DNA of 64,000 nt from Agelas oroides (lineage: Eukaryota > Porifera > Demospongiae > Agelasida > Agelasidae), in assembly GCA_949130485.1 (NCBI GenBank), contig OX422188.1:8107443-8171442 (forward strand). Reading direction: 5' to 3'. The notes beneath the pieces were generated by a model, which was not told the DNA's origin, ran no database searches, and saw nothing but the letters and a program-made list of their open reading frames with translations. Below are positions 61,395 to 64,000 of the stretch, in pieces. The first letter of the stretch is position 1; each line of letters begins with the position of its first letter. A program made the position numbers and the translations under genes.

Positions 61395-61472
61395 ATTCTG
61401 CAATCTAGAGATACATCACATAATTATATTCATGAAGTATTGATACTGTATATAGTTAGTCTGCAGTATGGG

Positions 61473-61979
61473 TAGGCCTTGGCAAATTATGCTCAAAAAC
61501 TTTGTTATTATGCTATGCTCCAATGCTCTCAAATGCTTTGATTATGCTTCCAAGAATTGTTATTATGCTCACATTATGCTCGCTTATAATATTATTCATG
61601 AGCACGTGGTCACGTGGTGGTTAACTACCACGTGTCACTAAGTAAACGTGCAATGGTCGATTGTCCTGCGGTACACTCTAGTCTCGGAACCAGACCAGGG
61701 TCTGGATCCGAGACTAGGTACACTCCACTGTAGAGCCTGTGGAGAGTGAGTTGGCCCGTGAAATTAGCCCTGTACCAGTAGCTAGTGGAGTCAGTCTAGT
61801 GCTTGTTTTGTCCTAGATAGCTAAACTAACTTTCTTTTTGTTGTAGTTGATGAATGTTGAAATTCTCCTAAACAGTACAATTATGCTCGTAACAGCTCTT
61901 CATTAAGCCAGCATATGCTCCTATGCTTCCACACTACATTATGCTCAAAATTATGCCAGCATAATTCGCCAAGGCTTAA
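61473..61979. mobile_element. TAGGCCTTGGC-ended MITE, 8-bp TSD
   Basis: 507 bp with ends TAGGCCTTGGCAAATTATGC and GCATAATTCGCCAAGGCTTA. The flanks 61465-61472 and 61980-61987 are both AGTATGGG. The interior is studded with ATTATGCTC words. It contains the 38-bp element below. The 8-bp duplication fits hAT-type insertion. Confidence 0.85.
61679..61716. mobile_element. 38-bp TAGTCTCG-type micro-hairpin, 9-bp TSD
   Basis: TAGTCTCGGAACCAGACC with its inverse, ending GGATCCGAGACTA. The flanks 61670-61678 and 61717-61725 are both GGTACACTC. Its ends match the element at 34349-34671. Confidence 0.9.
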
Positions 61980-61987
61980 AGTATGGG

Positions 61988-64000
61988 AATCAACAATGCA
62001 TGCTCAGCACACTGAGGTTTTGTAATGAATAGAATTATCCACTATGATTGTGCTCAGCATGAATTCATGTGGTGAAGAAGAATGTTACAATGATGCAACC
62101 ATGAGCTTTAGAAACAGATTGCACAATACCTGTATGCACATGGTACAATGTGTGAATGCCATACAACCTGCATGGTGGTTATTCCCCAGGGTATCTACCC
62201 ACAGCATGTCACATGTGGCTGATAATACAATATTTGGGTGCATGAACAATCAACGAACCACATCTCCCTAAAAAAATAGGCCTATAGGTGTTATGTAAAG
62301 TCACCCACTGTGCAGGGCGTGTTTCAGCTGCGCTGGGGTGACCGGGAGATGGGGACTGCTATCTCATGCACAAAATGCAGTCAGGTGGCTGGCCTTTTTC
62401 AAAAGGTCTGTAGAAGCTCTTCGAAGGCAGATTCTCTTCGTGCAGCTGTCTTTTGTTCAAAGATTGTATGCATCGGCTATCGTTGATTATATGTAGGTCT
62501 ATATCTAAGCTGTACAGTAATATATGCACACATGCACCCTCTTGTGCTATCATGTAAGACATAAAAAGCCTTATGCAGGTTGTTCTCACTGCAAGTTGTA
62601 GTATTCATAATTACTGCAATCTGTATAGAGCATAGTCATCCAACCTTGTCTTGCAAACTGTAGCTACAATCATATATGCCAGAAGCTATAGCACTATATA
62701 GTTGGTATTATACATGAAGTGTAATAGTACATTAGCTAAGCCATATATATAAAACGTACTGTATTTATGGACTTTTGCAACAGCAGACCAATAACTTCAG
62801 AACGTAACCTGCAACCAATGTAGCATACCAGTAATACACTAGAAATAAGTATGCTAGTTACTTATTTTTAGCCAAAGACCACAAAAACTTACACATGTAC
62901 TTCAAAACATCACTTGAACAACAGCTGGGTGGCCACAAAACTAACACTCTGCAACCAATGCATAGCTTTTATAACATCATTATACTAACAAAGACAGTCA
63001 TAGTTAGGTGAATAGCTTTGTTGTATGATGAGGGATTTCCCCATATAAACACATGCACACATTCCTGGTATAACTAGAGATCAGAGTGGCAATGCCAAGT
63101 GACACCAAGTACACTAATTGGCAATGTTAAAGTCAACTGCGCAATTACCATAATTATAGCAGCTACAGCTGCAATTTTATTAGAAAAACTTATGGGTACA
63201 TATACAAGTAAGTTTTTGCAACAGCCAAGGTCGTGTACAATTGTCGGCTTTTAGCAAATTTAGCAAGTCTTGCTAGTGAATATGATTTATTTTGAAGGAA
63301 TGTTTAAGGGACTTTCCCAATTTAATGACTGGTATTCCTAATATGTGTATCATTCTGATTGGCTAACATAAATGATGTCATTTTATCTATTTTTATAACT
63401 CCATGCAAGTACCTTGCAACATCATGTACTTTGATCAAATGATGTATTCCTTTTAAGGAAAACTAGCTACTGCATGAATGACTGATCATTCAGCAGTCAC
63501 ATACACTGACAAATTGGTTGGCTGGCAAAGTAGCCTTAGACTTAGGTAAGTCTCCACTTTCAACTATCCCTGTAATGTGTGTTTACGCTAGTCATGCAGC
63601 TATATAAGATCAGAGTTTCTGAGTATGTGGTATATACCTGAGCAGCCAAACACGATCACTCATAGTACATGATGCAAAGCTGGGTCATGTGTACAAGGAT
63701 TGAAAGATTTTCCACTCTCACTGCTTTCATCATCACTTGCAGTATCCTCCAAATTTTGGAGGATACTCCAAGTGATAAAAGCTGAGATAGGAGTATGAGA
63801 GATGAAAATTAGTTGAAAATGAACTGTGCTATCAGTGGGGCTGTAACAACTGTTATCAGTACAAGAGATGCTAGCATAATAGTAACTGTTATCTGAATAC
63901 AAAATGTTCAATTAGTGCAGTCTTGAAAGATCTTCAATCAACTTCAAAACATCTTCAACTTGAACATCAACTTCTGAATTTTGTGCATCTGTTATCTACA
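61988..64000. other. Right end of window, no gene recognised
   Basis: AT-rich, with only short unsupported frames. A short palindrome, AGTATCCTCC.. with GGAGGATACT, lies at about 63742-63767. An exon of a gene beyond the window cannot be excluded. Confidence 0.5.

Overview
The window is eukaryotic and metazoan. The genes carry spliceosomal introns with GT..AG ends, and five conserved animal genes are recognisable. Demosponge is my best guess, because the large beta-helix/multi-TM receptor-like proteins in the right half resemble families I know from sponge genomes. The species cannot be fixed from the sequence alone.

Left third (1-22.3 kb): conserved housekeeping genes. A partial TMEM175-like lysosomal K+ channel gene (minus) stands head-to-head with a complete 11-exon PEX16 (plus), with about 100 bp between the start codons. 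Then comes an intronless minus-strand gene for a protein with an MLKL-like four-helix N-terminus, three fibronectin III domains and a glycine-zipper tail. A complete 15-exon MON1 follows (minus, 21.2 to 9.8 kb); its introns hold low-complexity tracts, minisatellites and a retrotransposon reverse-transcriptase fragment. Last is an intronless TXNL4A/DIM1 gene (minus). The small exons of TMEM175, PEX16 and MON1 were assembled by hand from splice signals, reading-frame phase and recalled family sequences.

Right two thirds (23-61.4 kb): a lineage-specific, recently duplicated cluster of three gene types. Gene A encodes a roughly 1275-aa secreted/transmembrane protein (beta-helix-like ectodomain, Cys-rich stalk, C-terminal multi-TM region). 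It is present as A1 (one frameshift), A' (only the 5' and 3' ends, 15 kb apart), A2 (stop plus frameshift) and A3 (intact, inverted). Gene B is a GT61-type glycosyltransferase in two intact copies. Gene C is a two-exon signal-peptide/multi-TM protein, once intact and once a wreck. The B-C block appears to have been copied into the A' copy.

Mobile DNA: 30-41.9 kb is a transposon graveyard with a decayed hAT-like transposase, a RecQ-helicase fragment inside a terminal-inverted-repeat element, and many short inverted-repeat elements. The clearest new signal is a family with termini TAGCCTCG...CGAGGCTA or TAGTCTCG...CGAGACTA. Nine copies have exact 9-bp target-site duplications, as Mutator-like elements do. 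They range from a 38-bp hairpin to a 0.94-kb element carrying a host-like helicase fragment. A second family, ATAGATAATAG...CTATTATCTATG, gives 8-bp duplications and includes a 37-bp palindrome. Interstitial telomere-like repeats lie between inverted 9-bp arrays at 40-41.6 kb. The last 2.6 kb has no gene I can support.
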